A stretch of DNA of 26,272 nucleotides from assembly GCA_014378085.1 (NCBI GenBank), contig JACMOJ010000319.1, forward strand, positions 1 to 26,272, given 5' to 3'. Shown piece by piece: positions 16,720 to 24,345 of the stretch. Numbering within the stretch: the first letter of the stretch is position 1; each line of letters begins with the position of its first letter. Below the pieces are notes generated by a model that saw only the letters and a list, made by a program, of their open reading frames with translations, had not been told where the DNA came from and searched no databases. The translations under genes were made by a program, and so were the position numbers. Origin of the DNA: Burkholderiales bacterium (GTDB lineage Bacteria > Pseudomonadota > Gammaproteobacteria > Burkholderiales > Usitatibacteraceae).

Positions 16720-17514
16720 ATGCCAGACGATACCGTCACCGATCCGCCGAAAGTCGTCGCAGCGCCGATTGTCTACCGACATGAATGGAATAGCCATCTG
16801 CTGTCCATTCGTATTGCGCGCGATCCCGGCTACCAGTTTGTACCCGGGCAGTTCGCGCGTATTGGTCTCGCCGACGCAGATGGCGAAACAACCTGGCGTG
16901 CGTACTCAATCGTATCGGCGCCGCACGAGCCTTTTCTAGAGTTTTTCTTGGTGGTGCTACCCGGCGGAAAATTCTCGGCACGCGTGGCAAAACTTGGCGT
17001 GGGCGAAACCATCCTATTGGAGAAACCTGCACAAGGTTTCCTTACGCTCGACCGATTCCGCGACGGCGAGGATCTGTGGCTGATCGGCACCGGCACCGGT
17101 TTGGCGCCGTACATCTCGATGCTGCGTGAGCCCACAACGTGGAAGCGATTTCAAAACATCGTCATCGCATTGTCGGTGCGTGAAGCGCATGATCTTGCGT
17201 ACGTCGCTGAAATTGAAGCGCTCGCGGCGAGCCACACCGCGGGGGAAGCCAAGCTGCATTTCGTAAAGTCGCTGACCCGCGACCCCGCCGCGTTGCCCGC
17301 GTCCAACATCCTGCATGGTCGTTTAACGACCTTGACCGAATCTGGCGAGCTGGAAGCCAACGCCAGACTCGCCTTCGACCTGCAGCGTTCACGATTTATG
17401 CTGTGCGGCAATCCAGAGATGGTCGAAGCAATGCGTGCCATCTTAAAGGCACGTGGTTTTACGATGAATCGGCGACTCACACCGGGTCACATCATTGTCG
17501 AGAACTATTGGTGA
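16720..17514 (+). CDS. fpr: Ferredoxin--NADP+ reductase
   Basis: FAD enzyme that exchanges electrons between NADP(H) and ferredoxin or flavodoxin, in the cytoplasm. I use the ATG at 16720 (264 residues); the TTG at 16699 would add only seven residues. The FAD-binding motif RAYSIVSAP starts at R60, and a KFSARVAKLGVGE-type segment and phosphate-binding region follow. The NADP-binding GTGTGLAP is at 123-130, with CGNPEMVEAMRAIL near the end. The C-terminus ENYW ends in an aromatic residue, as in bacterial Fpr proteins, which stack it on the flavin. Length and motifs match subclass FPR of proteobacteria (about 250-260 residues), which often serve in oxidative stress or iron-sulfur repair. No partner ferredoxin gene is in view. 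Confidence 0.93.
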   Translation: MPDDTVTDPPKVVAAPIVYRHEWNSHLLSIRIARDPGYQFVPGQFARIGLADADGETTWRAYSIVSAPHEPFLEFFLVVLPGGKFSARVAKLGVGETILLEKPAQGFLTLDRFRDGEDLWLIGTGTGLAPYISMLREPTTWKRFQNIVIALSVREAHDLAYVAEIEALAASHTAGEAKLHFVKSLTRDPAALPASNILHGRLTTLTESGELEANARLAFDLQRSRFMLCGNPEMVEAMRAILKARGFTMNRRLTPGHIIVENYW

Positions 17515-17517
17515 CAC

Positions 17518-17546
17518 GTCGCTGATAGGCGACACCGGCATTTTTT
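17518..17546 (+). terminator. Weak candidate terminator after fpr
   Basis: A 5-bp stem GTCGC/GCGAC with a 6-nt loop (17518-17533) starts 4 nt after the fpr stop. A run of six T (17541-17546) follows, but 7 nt away from the stem, so termination would be inefficient if it occurs. Confidence 0.25.
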
Positions 17547-17562
17547 AGATGTCGCTATCGCG

Positions 17563-17607
17563 GATTCCGCCGATTCCGCCGATTCCGCCGATTTTGCCGT
17601 TTCCGCC
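17563..17607 (+). repeat. 9-bp tandem repeat in the fpr/oligopeptidase spacer
   Basis: Three perfect GATTCCGCC units (17563-17589) are followed by two diverged ones (GATTTTGCC, GTTTCCGCC). The array is intergenic, so length changes would alter spacing upstream of the oligopeptidase gene. Confidence 0.8.
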
Positions 17608-17615
17608 GTTTTCCT

Positions 17616-17641
17616 TAACGCCGTGTTACCTTCCGGCGTTA
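17616..17641 (+). promoter_or_regulatory. Inverted repeat upstream of the oligopeptidase gene
   Basis: TAACGCCG (17616-17623) and CGGCGTTA (17634-17641) form a perfect 8-bp inverted repeat around a 10-nt spacer. It ends 23 nt before the GTG start, so it could be an operator or a leader hairpin that shields the start region. No T-tract follows, which argues against a terminator. Confidence 0.45.
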
Positions 17642-17664
17642 TCCAATAACTGATCGAGTCACAC

Positions 17665-20058
17665 GTGAAAACCAACTCGCTGCGGTTTTTTTCTCGCCAT
17701 GCATCGTCGCACGTAGCGTCAATCGCTGTTTCGCTGTTGGCGTACCTACCGTTGTGTTCGTCGCTATCGCTCGCGGTCGCGAGCGAACCACAAATGCTCG
17801 CGGTCGCGAGCGAACCACAAATACTTGCGGTCGCGAGCGAACCACTAATGTTCGCGGTCGCAGACGAACTGCTGGCGCGCATTGTGCCGCCAGCGCGTAA
17901 CGTGACAGAAACATACTTTGACAGTCAGGTCAGCGACCCATATCGCTACATGGAGGACGTCGCAAGTCCCGATGTGGTTAACTTCATGCGCGGCGAAAGT
18001 ACACACGCACGCCAGACGCTCGATGCGATTCCTGGCCGGGCACAGATGGAGCGCCGTATCAATGAGTTGTCGCAGGCGAATACGACGGTGTCTGGTGTCC
18101 AACTCACGGGTGCCGACAAGAACCCACGTGTGTATTACTACCGACTCGCCGCCGGTTTTAACGCTCGAATGTTGTACGCGCGTGATGGCTTTCGCGGCGC
18201 GGAGCGTTTGGTGTTTGATCCCGCCAGCATCTCTAAGGATGGTCAACGTTTCGCCATTGACTACTTTCGCGCTTCCCCCGATGGCCGTCACGTTGTGGTC
18301 GCAGTTGCCGCAGGCGGATCCGAGCAAACCACTATTCGCGTCCTTGAAGTATCGGCGGTAAGTGTGCGCGACATGGGTATCGAGATCGACCGCATTGGGT
18401 TTTCGGACGAGACGGCTTGGGCAGCCGATGGGCGCAGTTTCTTCTACAACCGCTTACCTTCCCAGAAGGTGGGTGAGACACGCAATCGCTATTTGAATAG
18501 CCGCGCGTTCCGCCATGTCATCGGGCGCCCGGTTGCGCGCGATGAGATGTTGTTTGGGAAAGGTAATGACGACGGCACTGACAGAAGTACGAGCGGTGCT
18601 CAGTTAGCAAACAAGTTAGCCGACACGTTAGCCGACATTGACATCCCCAGTGTGCGGTTGTCGCCTGACGGCAAGATGCTGATTGGGCGGGTGGAGCATG
18701 GCGACGCGCGGGAAATCAGTATCTACACCGCGCGCGCTGCGGAGATGGGCAGCGTTGTTAGTTGGCGTCGCATCATTGAGCCGGCTGATGGGGTCACTGC
18801 GTTTGCGCTACACAATCAGGCGATTTACTTACTCACAAAAAAGAACGCGCCGCGGTTTAAGGTGGTGCGAATGGGTATCAATGGCGGTAATTACGCAAAC
18901 GCAACGACGATCGTGCCGCAAGGTGACACCGTCGTCGCGCAAATGGAAGTTGCGCAAGATGGTCTCTACATCCGGGAACTGTTCAGCGGCGTAGATCGTT
19001 TGCAGCGATTAAATTTTTCTAACAGTGTCTTTTCTGGCGGCAAACTTGAATTCGTGCGCCTGCCATTTGACGTGTCGATTCGACAACTCATTACCAGTCC
19101 TTCACGGCCCGGTGCGTTGCTGCGGCTCGAAAGCTGGACCGAGCCGCCTAAGTACGTGACGGTGGAAGAGCGCTCGGCCAACATCGGTGAAACGGCGTTG
19201 CACCCGAAGTCGTTGGCGGACTTCTCCGACATTGTTGAACTTCGCCAGAATGCCACGGCCAAGGACGGCACCAAGATTCCGGTGTCATTAATCTATCGAA
19301 AATCGACGACATTAAATAGTTTCAACCCGACGCTGATTCGCGCGTATGGGGCATATGGCTTTGTACAAGTGCCAACGTTTAACCCATCAACGCTAGCGTG
19401 GCTTGAGCGCGGCGGTATCCTCGCGACCTGCCATGTGCGTGGCGGGGGAGAGTTCGGTGAGCTCTGGCATCTGGGCGGACAACGCTTAACAAAGCCAAAT
19501 ACGTGGCAAGACCTCATCGCCTGCACGGAGTACCTGATTGAGCGTGGTTTCACGCGACGTGAACGGGTCGGTATCCAAGGTGGCAGTGCCGGCGGGGTCG
19601 CGGTTGGCCGCGCGATGATTGAACGTCCTGATCTGTTTGCCGCTGTCGTGCCGAGTGTGGGATTACTTGATGCGTTGCGTATGGAGTTCACGCCGAATGG
19701 GCCGCCTAACATTCCAGAATTCGGCAGTGTGAAGACTCGAGATGGGTTTCAAGGTTTGCTCGCGATGAGTTCGTTGCACCAAGTCAAGGATGGCACCAAG
19801 TATCCTGCAGTGATGCTGATGCACGGCGTAAATGATCCGCGCGTGGAAGTTTGGCATTCGACAAAAATGGCGGCAAGGCTTGGTGCCGCCATCCGTGCGG
19901 TGCCAGATGCAAAGCCGGTTTTGCTCCGGCTTGATTACGACGCTGGCCACGGTGTGGGCTCTACCCGCAATCAGCGCAATGCAGAATTGGCCGATATCTA
20001 TGCGTTTTTGCTTTGGCAATTTGGCGAGCCCGGCTTCCAGCCAGCCGCCGCAAAATAG
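17665..20058 (+). CDS. Exported prolyl oligopeptidase family serine peptidase (S9)
   Basis: Protein of 797 residues from a GTG start that gives MKTNSLRFF.. and a signal peptide core at about 17-34. A short 9-residue tandem repeat (36-71) follows. The mature protein starts a typical S9 layout: SDPYRYMEDVASPDVVNFM, a beta-propeller region with RLSPDGKMLIGRVEHG-type segments, and a C-terminal alpha/beta hydrolase. The catalytic triad is visible: S641 in GGSAGG, D724 in HGVNDPRV and H762 in DAGHG. It should cleave short peptides, often after proline, in the periplasm; the specificity is inferred. Length is somewhat above the usual 700-720, mostly from the N-terminus. The TAG is followed directly by the GTG of the CoA-transferase gene, which indicates coupling. 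Confidence 0.93.
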   Translation: MKTNSLRFFSRHASSHVASIAVSLLAYLPLCSSLSLAVASEPQMLAVASEPQILAVASEPLMFAVADELLARIVPPARNVTETYFDSQVSDPYRYMEDVASPDVVNFMRGESTHARQTLDAIPGRAQMERRINELSQANTTVSGVQLTGADKNPRVYYYRLAAGFNARMLYARDGFRGAERLVFDPASISKDGQRFAIDYFRASPDGRHVVVAVAAGGSEQTTIRVLEVSAVSVRDMGIEIDRIGFSDETAWAADGRSFFYNRLPSQKVGETRNRYLNSRAFRHVIGRPVARDEMLFGKGNDDGTDRSTSGAQLANKLADTLADIDIPSVRLSPDGKMLIGRVEHGDAREISIYTARAAEMGSVVSWRRIIEPADGVTAFALHNQAIYLLTKKNAPRFKVVRMGINGGNYANATTIVPQGDTVVAQMEVAQDGLYIRELFSGVDRLQRLNFSNSVFSGGKLEFVRLPFDVSIRQLITSPSRPGALLRLESWTEPPKYVTVEERSANIGETALHPKSLADFSDIVELRQNATAKDGTKIPVSLIYRKSTTLNSFNPTLIRAYGAYGFVQVPTFNPSTLAWLERGGILATCHVRGGGEFGELWHLGGQRLTKPNTWQDLIACTEYLIERGFTRRERVGIQGGSAGGVAVGRAMIERPDLFAAVVPSVGLLDALRMEFTPNGPPNIPEFGSVKTRDGFQGLLAMSSLHQVKDGTKYPAVMLMHGVNDPRVEVWHSTKMAARLGAAIRAVPDAKPVLLRLDYDAGHGVGSTRNQRNAELADIYAFLLWQFGEPGFQPAAAK
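17770..17877 (+). repeat. 27-bp in-frame tandem repeat duplicating the signal cleavage region
   Basis: Four 27-bp units (17770-17796, 17797-17823, 17824-17850, 17851-17877); the first three are nearly identical and the fourth is diverged. Each encodes a nine-residue LAVASEPQM-like unit, so an AVA-S/D signal-peptidase-like site occurs four times (AVA at residues 37-39, 46-48, 55-57, 64-66). Within units the DNA holds the inverted repeat CTCGCG-GT-CGCGAG. Confidence 0.9.
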
Positions 20059-21315
20059 GTGCCCGATTTGTTGAACACTTCCGGCACCCAACCACCGCCG
20101 CTGCCGCAGTTATCGCGGTTACCCTACGCTGGCATTCGCGTAGTCGAGTTCACGCACATGATCATGGGCCCAAGCTGCGGCATGGTGCTGGCGGATCTCG
20201 GTGCGGAGGTCATCAAGGTCGAACCGCTGAAAGGTGACAACACGCGCCGCATTCCGGGATCGGGTGCGGGATTTTTTGCGGTGTTCAATCGCAATAAAAA
20301 GAGCCTTGCGGTCGATATGGATGATGCGCGTGGCCGCGAAATTGTCATGAAGCTAGTCGCAACCGCCGACATTTTCAGCGAAAACTTCAGAGACGGCAAC
20401 ATGAAGAAGTTGGGGCTCGACTACGCTGCATTGTCGAAACTAAATGAACGATTGATCTACGTGTCCCACAAAGGATTTTTGCCGGGTCCGTACGACCACC
20501 GCACGGCGCTAGACGAAGTGGTGCAGATGATGGGGGGGCTGGCTTACATGACCGGCCCCGAAGGGCAACCGCTGCGTGCGGGAGCCTCACTCAACGACAT
20601 CATGGGCGGCATGTTTGGTGCCATGGGCGCAATGGCCGCCTTGCGCGACCGTGACCGCACCGGACGTGGCCAAGAGGTACAAAGCGCGCTGTTTGAAAAT
20701 AACGTGTTTTTGATGGCACCGCACATGATGCAATTTGCCGTCACCGAGCATCCGGCAAAGCCGATGCCGAGCCGCATTTCTGCGTGGGGAATCTATGACG
20801 TCTTTACCGTGGCAAATGGGGAGCAGATTTTTCTTGCGGTCGTGTCCAACACACAATGGATGACGTTCTGCGAGGTGTTTGGCCTCGATGACTTGAAATC
20901 TGATCACCGATTGGCGACCAATGTCGGGCGTGTAGAAGCGCGTGAATGGCTGATGCCAATACTCCGGGCGCGGCTTGCCAACATGACGGCAGCCAACATT
21001 GCAGGTGTGTTTGAAGAGTCCGGTCTGCCCTATGCACCAATCACGCGGCCGCAAGATCTGTTTAATGATCCACACCTTACCGCAAGTGGTGGGCTGGCGC
21101 CGATCACTGTGCCAGCAGATTGCAGCGGGGCCGGCAAGCCCATCCACACGGTGACGCCACTATTGCCGTTGACGATGGGTGGGGTGCGCCCGGCTGTGCG
21201 GCTCGATCCGCCCTCGCTGGGACGCGATACAGAAAGCATCCTCACATCGCTGGGCTATAGCGAGGCGGAAATCGCCGCACTAAAACAAGACTGCGTGGTC
21301 GGCGTTAGCCGATAA
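20059..21315 (+). CDS. Class III (CaiB/BaiF) CoA-transferase
   Basis: Protein of 418 residues, the usual length for the family. It moves coenzyme A between carboxylic acids in the cytoplasm. Family features: GIRVVEFTHMIMGPSCGMVLADLGAEVIKVEP near the N-terminus, NRNKKSLAVDM, a GAGASLNDIMGGMFGAMGAMAAL-type block with the probable catalytic Asp at D180, and RTGRGQEVQSALFE. The substrate pair cannot be read from sequence: formyl-CoA, succinyl-CoA:mesaconate and carnitine enzymes share this fold. It starts with GTG directly after the oligopeptidase stop, so the two are probably one transcript, although no joint function is evident. Confidence 0.93.
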   Translation: MPDLLNTSGTQPPPLPQLSRLPYAGIRVVEFTHMIMGPSCGMVLADLGAEVIKVEPLKGDNTRRIPGSGAGFFAVFNRNKKSLAVDMDDARGREIVMKLVATADIFSENFRDGNMKKLGLDYAALSKLNERLIYVSHKGFLPGPYDHRTALDEVVQMMGGLAYMTGPEGQPLRAGASLNDIMGGMFGAMGAMAALRDRDRTGRGQEVQSALFENNVFLMAPHMMQFAVTEHPAKPMPSRISAWGIYDVFTVANGEQIFLAVVSNTQWMTFCEVFGLDDLKSDHRLATNVGRVEAREWLMPILRARLANMTAANIAGVFEESGLPYAPITRPQDLFNDPHLTASGGLAPITVPADCSGAGKPIHTVTPLLPLTMGGVRPAVRLDPPSLGRDTESILTSLGYSEAEIAALKQDCVVGVSR

Positions 21316-21363
21316 ACCGCTGTTGGATCAAAGCCGCTGTTGTACCAAAGCCGCCGTTGTACT
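21314..21363 (+). repeat. Degenerate 17-bp tandem repeat, about 3 units
   Basis: AAAGCCGCTGTTGTACC (21330-21346) and AAAGCCGCCGTTGTACT (21347-21363) are near-identical, and a diverged 16-bp copy (21314-21329) overlaps the CoA-transferase stop. The array sits in the short convergent gap before the DUF3297 gene and has no clear terminator structure. Confidence 0.7.
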
Positions 21364-21401
21364 CGAGCAACCGTTGACCACAAGCCGCCGAACAAGTCTA
21401 C

Positions 21402-21656
21402 TCAGCGTTCGATGTAAAAAACGTCGACCCTGCCTTTGAGTTTGATCAGTAGCGGGTTGCCACGGCGATCAAGCGCCTTCCCGGCAGCCACCATCACCCA
21501 GCCCTCACTAATGCAGTATTCAGAAACGTCTGTTCGCACTTTATCGTTGAAACGAATGCCGACATCGTGTTCGAAGATCGCTTCAACAAAATGTGGACTG
21601 TTCGGATGAATCGACAGACGATCAGGCAGGGTGGGACGTTCGATGTTGGTAGTCAT
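21402..21656 (-). CDS. DUF3297 family protein
   Basis: Small protein of 84 residues that fits DUF3297 over its whole length. The pattern LPDRLSIHPNSPHF, EHDVGIRFNDKVRTDVSEYCISEGWV and GKALDRRGNPLLIKLKGRV is the conserved core of that family, found in proteobacteria. The function is unknown. There is no signal peptide, so it is likely cytoplasmic. It lies 63 nt downstream of the TonB receptor on the same strand and could be co-transcribed with it. No strong ribosome-binding site is seen before the ATG. Confidence 0.88.
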   Translation of the reverse strand: MTTNIERPTLPDRLSIHPNSPHFVEAIFEHDVGIRFNDKVRTDVSEYCISEGWVMVAAGKALDRRGNPLLIKLKGRVDVFYIER

Positions 21657-21719
21657 AAATAGGCGATCATAGGCGGCTGGTTTTATATTTTGGCAGATTC
21701 AGTCGCCGCTGGTAATTCT

Positions 21720-24206
21720 CTAGAGCCGTACTTCCAATCTTAGCCCAACCGAACGCGAGGTCTTGCCGTTGGTGGTGACTGACTGGCGCTCATTGCCGAC
21801 CGTAACGATGCCGGACGTGATGAGGTCGTTAGCTGTGATGTTGGCGATCGACAAACGCAATTTTGCTTGTGAGTTGATTGTCCATAGACCGTAAGCCTCC
21901 AGGTTCCGTTTCGTGCCAGTCTTGCTCAACTGATTATCGACAAGCTGGGTATCAAAGCCGGGCGTCCAGTTGATGTTGCCGCCAACCGAATAAGGCGTCG
22001 CGCGGAAGCGATAGTCGGCACCTAGGTTAGCTGTCATTTTTGGTTGCTCAGATATTCGATTATTCGGACCCGGCACCGAATCGACCTTTGAGTCGAAAAT
22101 GCTTAGGTTGGCGCGAAAGTTGATCGCTGGCGCGTCTTTGATCAACTCTGGCAGTCGGAAGCGAGCGTCGAATTCGATGCCGCTGGTCACGGCGTTGCCG
22201 AGGTTCTGCGGGCGTGATACGTAGCGCGGCGACGTTGCCCAAGTTACGCGCTCAAGTGCGACCACGTTACGAATGAGATCGCTGATTTGGCGTGTAAAAA
22301 CGTTAACCGATATCACGCCGCCGCCTTCCAGATAATCTTCGTAGGCAATATCGACACCATTCGCGAGTTCCGGCTTTAGCGCTGGGTTACCGGCACGGTC
22401 AGGCGAAACGGAGGTGTTTGGTCCCGGAACCGGAAACAGCGTGTTCAGTGACGGCCTACCCACGAGATTTTGTGTCGTCGGCGCGCGGTAGGACTGTGTC
22501 AAGCTCACGCGAATTTGGTCGCGGCTTGGTGCGGCAAAACGCCAAACACCAAACGCCAACGGATTAATCACGCTGCTGCTGTTGCTCACAGGGCTGGTGA
22601 GCGTGCGGCTCTTGGTCTCAATGCCTTCCCAACGCAAACCCAAATAGGTTGAAAACTGCGGATGGGGATCCCATTCGTTCTGCACATAGAGCGCCTTGCG
22701 TACGGTTTCGACGTTGATCTGATTGCCGAAATCGGTCAGTAGGGGTGAGCCGTTGAGGAGAGTGGTGGTGTTGTCCGTGCGTTTGATGTTTTCGTATTCC
22801 CAACCAGTCACTAGGTTGTGTTTGCCGTCGAGCCAGTTGTACGAAAGCTTGCCAACCACGTTCCATGAGCGATCTTTCGTATCACTGTCGGTACTTTGAG
22901 TAAGCACGGTAGCACCGCTCATGGCGCGCTCACGCAGCACCGCTTTGACGTCTGAGCCGAACTGGCCGCCACCGCCACGAAGCTCCATCCGCAGGTCGGG
23001 GCTGAGGCGTTTGTTGAGCATCACCATCGCGCGCGCAACACTAAAGGTTGAGTCTGAGTCTGAACGGCTAACTGCGTACGGCGCAGGATTTAGGCCAATC
23101 TGTTGTTGCAGCATGCCATCATTGCTGTTCTTTGATTTGTTATGCACGATAAATGGCTGAATGCTAAACATTTCCCCTGCGCCAAGCCGCCACTGAAAAC
23201 GGCTGGTAAGGAACATGCCATTGCGGTTTTCAGATTGTTGTCCGAAGCCTGTTTGTGCGAGCGTGACACGGCCACTTGGAATATCGGTGTAGAGCGTTTT
23301 AGCCGCGGTATCCGTGAGCTGATCGTTGCGGTTCAACGAAACCGTAACGTTGTATGTCCCGGTCGGCCCCATTGTGTCGTTGCGCGAGTAAGACAGGTTT
23401 GGTGAATACCGGCCACGCTCTTCTTGGACTTGCACACGAATATCGTTGTTACGCTGGCGCAAGGGCTCGCGCAGCACCACATTGATCGTGCCTGCAACGG
23501 CGCGTGTTCCGGTCTCCGCTGTTGGTGCGCGCAGGATTTCGATGCGCTCCACCATCTCAGGCGTGATTTGTTCAATCGAAAAGCCCGGTGACACGCGTTC
23601 GCCGTTGATCAAGATTTGTGTAAAACCGCCACCCATGCCGCGCATCGCCGGGGGGCCACCGCGGCCAGGGCGGCCGCCGACGGTCACACCCGGTAGACGA
23701 CGCATGACGTCGCCCAAATTGCTATCGCCGTACTGTTCAATATCATCGCGAGTGATGATAATTTTGGAGGCCGACGAATCACGGCGTTCAGTGGTAGCCG
23801 TTCGCTTCTCGGTGATTTCAAATGTTTCTGTCTTCGGGGCATTTCCGCCGGGTCTGACGGTGCCGGGCTTCGCCGCGTCGGCAGGCGCTGCGGGGCGGGT
23901 CGGCGTTATTGCGGGTTTGCCAAGATCAACAGCGGGCGGAGTGGTTGTAGGGGCGACCGGCGTGGCCGACGCTGTAGGTGCGGCGGCTGCGGCGGGAGCG
24001 GCGGGAGCGGTGGGAGGTTGGGCGGTGGCCAACGTGGTGGCCAACGTGGTGGCCAACGTGGTGACAAGCAAACAGGTCAGACGAGCCGACAGTACTTTAG
24101 GGGATTGCATTGGGGAGGCGTCCATGGAGGGGCAGACAAAACGCGGCCATCGGTACGCAGCGAGGCGCACGGATGACCGCATGAATTTTTGCAAGAAGGA
24201 CATCAT
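21720..24206 (-). CDS. TonB-dependent outer-membrane receptor
   Basis: Protein of 828 residues as written. The true start is uncertain: starting at the ATG at 24110 (residue 33) gives a cleaner signal peptide, MQSPKVLSARLTCLLVTTLATTLATTLATA, but no candidate has a good ribosome-binding site. A long Ala/Pro/Thr-rich stretch (about 62-125) precedes the plug. The plug (about 125-250) shows SASKIIITRDDIEQYGDSNLGDVMRRLPGVTV, a Gly-rich block, then ILINGERV and EMVERIEILRAPTAETGTRAVAGTINVVLRE. The rest is beta barrel with TonB receptor patterns such as YRAPT..NL, NPALKPELANGVDIAYE and NLGNAVTSGIEFDARFRL. The final residues RLEVRL lack the common terminal Phe. The ligand is unknown: siderophore, vitamin or glycan are all possible. 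It is divergent from a CorA-like gene. Confidence 0.92.
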   Translation of the reverse strand: MMSFLQKFMRSSVRLAAYRWPRFVCPSMDASPMQSPKVLSARLTCLLVTTLATTLATTLATAQPPTAPAAPAAAAAPTASATPVAPTTTPPAVDLGKPAITPTRPAAPADAAKPGTVRPGGNAPKTETFEITEKRTATTERRDSSASKIIITRDDIEQYGDSNLGDVMRRLPGVTVGGRPGRGGPPAMRGMGGGFTQILINGERVSPGFSIEQITPEMVERIEILRAPTAETGTRAVAGTINVVLREPLRQRNNDIRVQVQEERGRYSPNLSYSRNDTMGPTGTYNVTVSLNRNDQLTDTAAKTLYTDIPSGRVTLAQTGFGQQSENRNGMFLTSRFQWRLGAGEMFSIQPFIVHNKSKNSNDGMLQQQIGLNPAPYAVSRSDSDSTFSVARAMVMLNKRLSPDLRMELRGGGGQFGSDVKAVLRERAMSGATVLTQSTDSDTKDRSWNVVGKLSYNWLDGKHNLVTGWEYENIKRTDNTTTLLNGSPLLTDFGNQINVETVRKALYVQNEWDPHPQFSTYLGLRWEGIETKSRTLTSPVSNSSSVINPLAFGVWRFAAPSRDQIRVSLTQSYRAPTTQNLVGRPSLNTLFPVPGPNTSVSPDRAGNPALKPELANGVDIAYEDYLEGGGVISVNVFTRQISDLIRNVVALERVTWATSPRYVSRPQNLGNAVTSGIEFDARFRLPELIKDAPAINFRANLSIFDSKVDSVPGPNNRISEQPKMTANLGADYRFRATPYSVGGNINWTPGFDTQLVDNQLSKTGTKRNLEAYGLWTINSQAKLRLSIANITANDLITSGIVTVGNERQSVTTNGKTSRSVGLRLEVRL
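24027..24062 (-). repeat. 12-bp in-frame tandem repeat in the receptor signal peptide
   Basis: Three identical 12-bp units (24027-24038, 24039-24050, 24051-24062; + strand GGCCAACGTGGT) encode the TTLA-type copies that make up the hydrophobic core of the signal peptide of the TonB receptor. Changing the copy number would lengthen or shorten the core by four residues without a frameshift. Confidence 0.88.
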
Positions 24207-24345
24207 TTTAGCGGCTTGCTTGGTAAGTTTCTAGCGAATTCCGCGCCATCGATATGTAACTTCCGGTAACAGGTCATAATCTTCGCAACCCAGCTAAAGT
24301 TGCACCACAACTTGCCATGGTTGCAACACTTTTTGGAAACTTCAC
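24207..24345. promoter_or_regulatory. Divergent receptor / CorA-like spacer with inverted repeat
   Basis: A 139-nt gap. It holds the inverted repeat AAGTTG (24297-24302), 5-nt spacer, CAACTT (24308-24313), and the 8-bp palindrome GTTGCAAC (24320-24327), both upstream of the CorA-like start. CATAAT at 24275-24280 is a possible -10, but no good -35 lies 17 nt upstream. A GGAAA purine stretch precedes the GTG start. Confidence 0.4.

Noticed and set aside
17746..17760. LPLCSS as a lipoprotein signal in the oligopeptidase
   Set aside because: The residue before Cys is Leu, not Gly/Ala/Ser, so the lipobox is not satisfied; the AVA sites downstream fit signal peptidase I.
17505..17882. 125-codon - strand frame opposite the oligopeptidase N-terminus
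   Set aside because: Its repetitive residues are the antisense reading of the 27-bp and 9-bp arrays.
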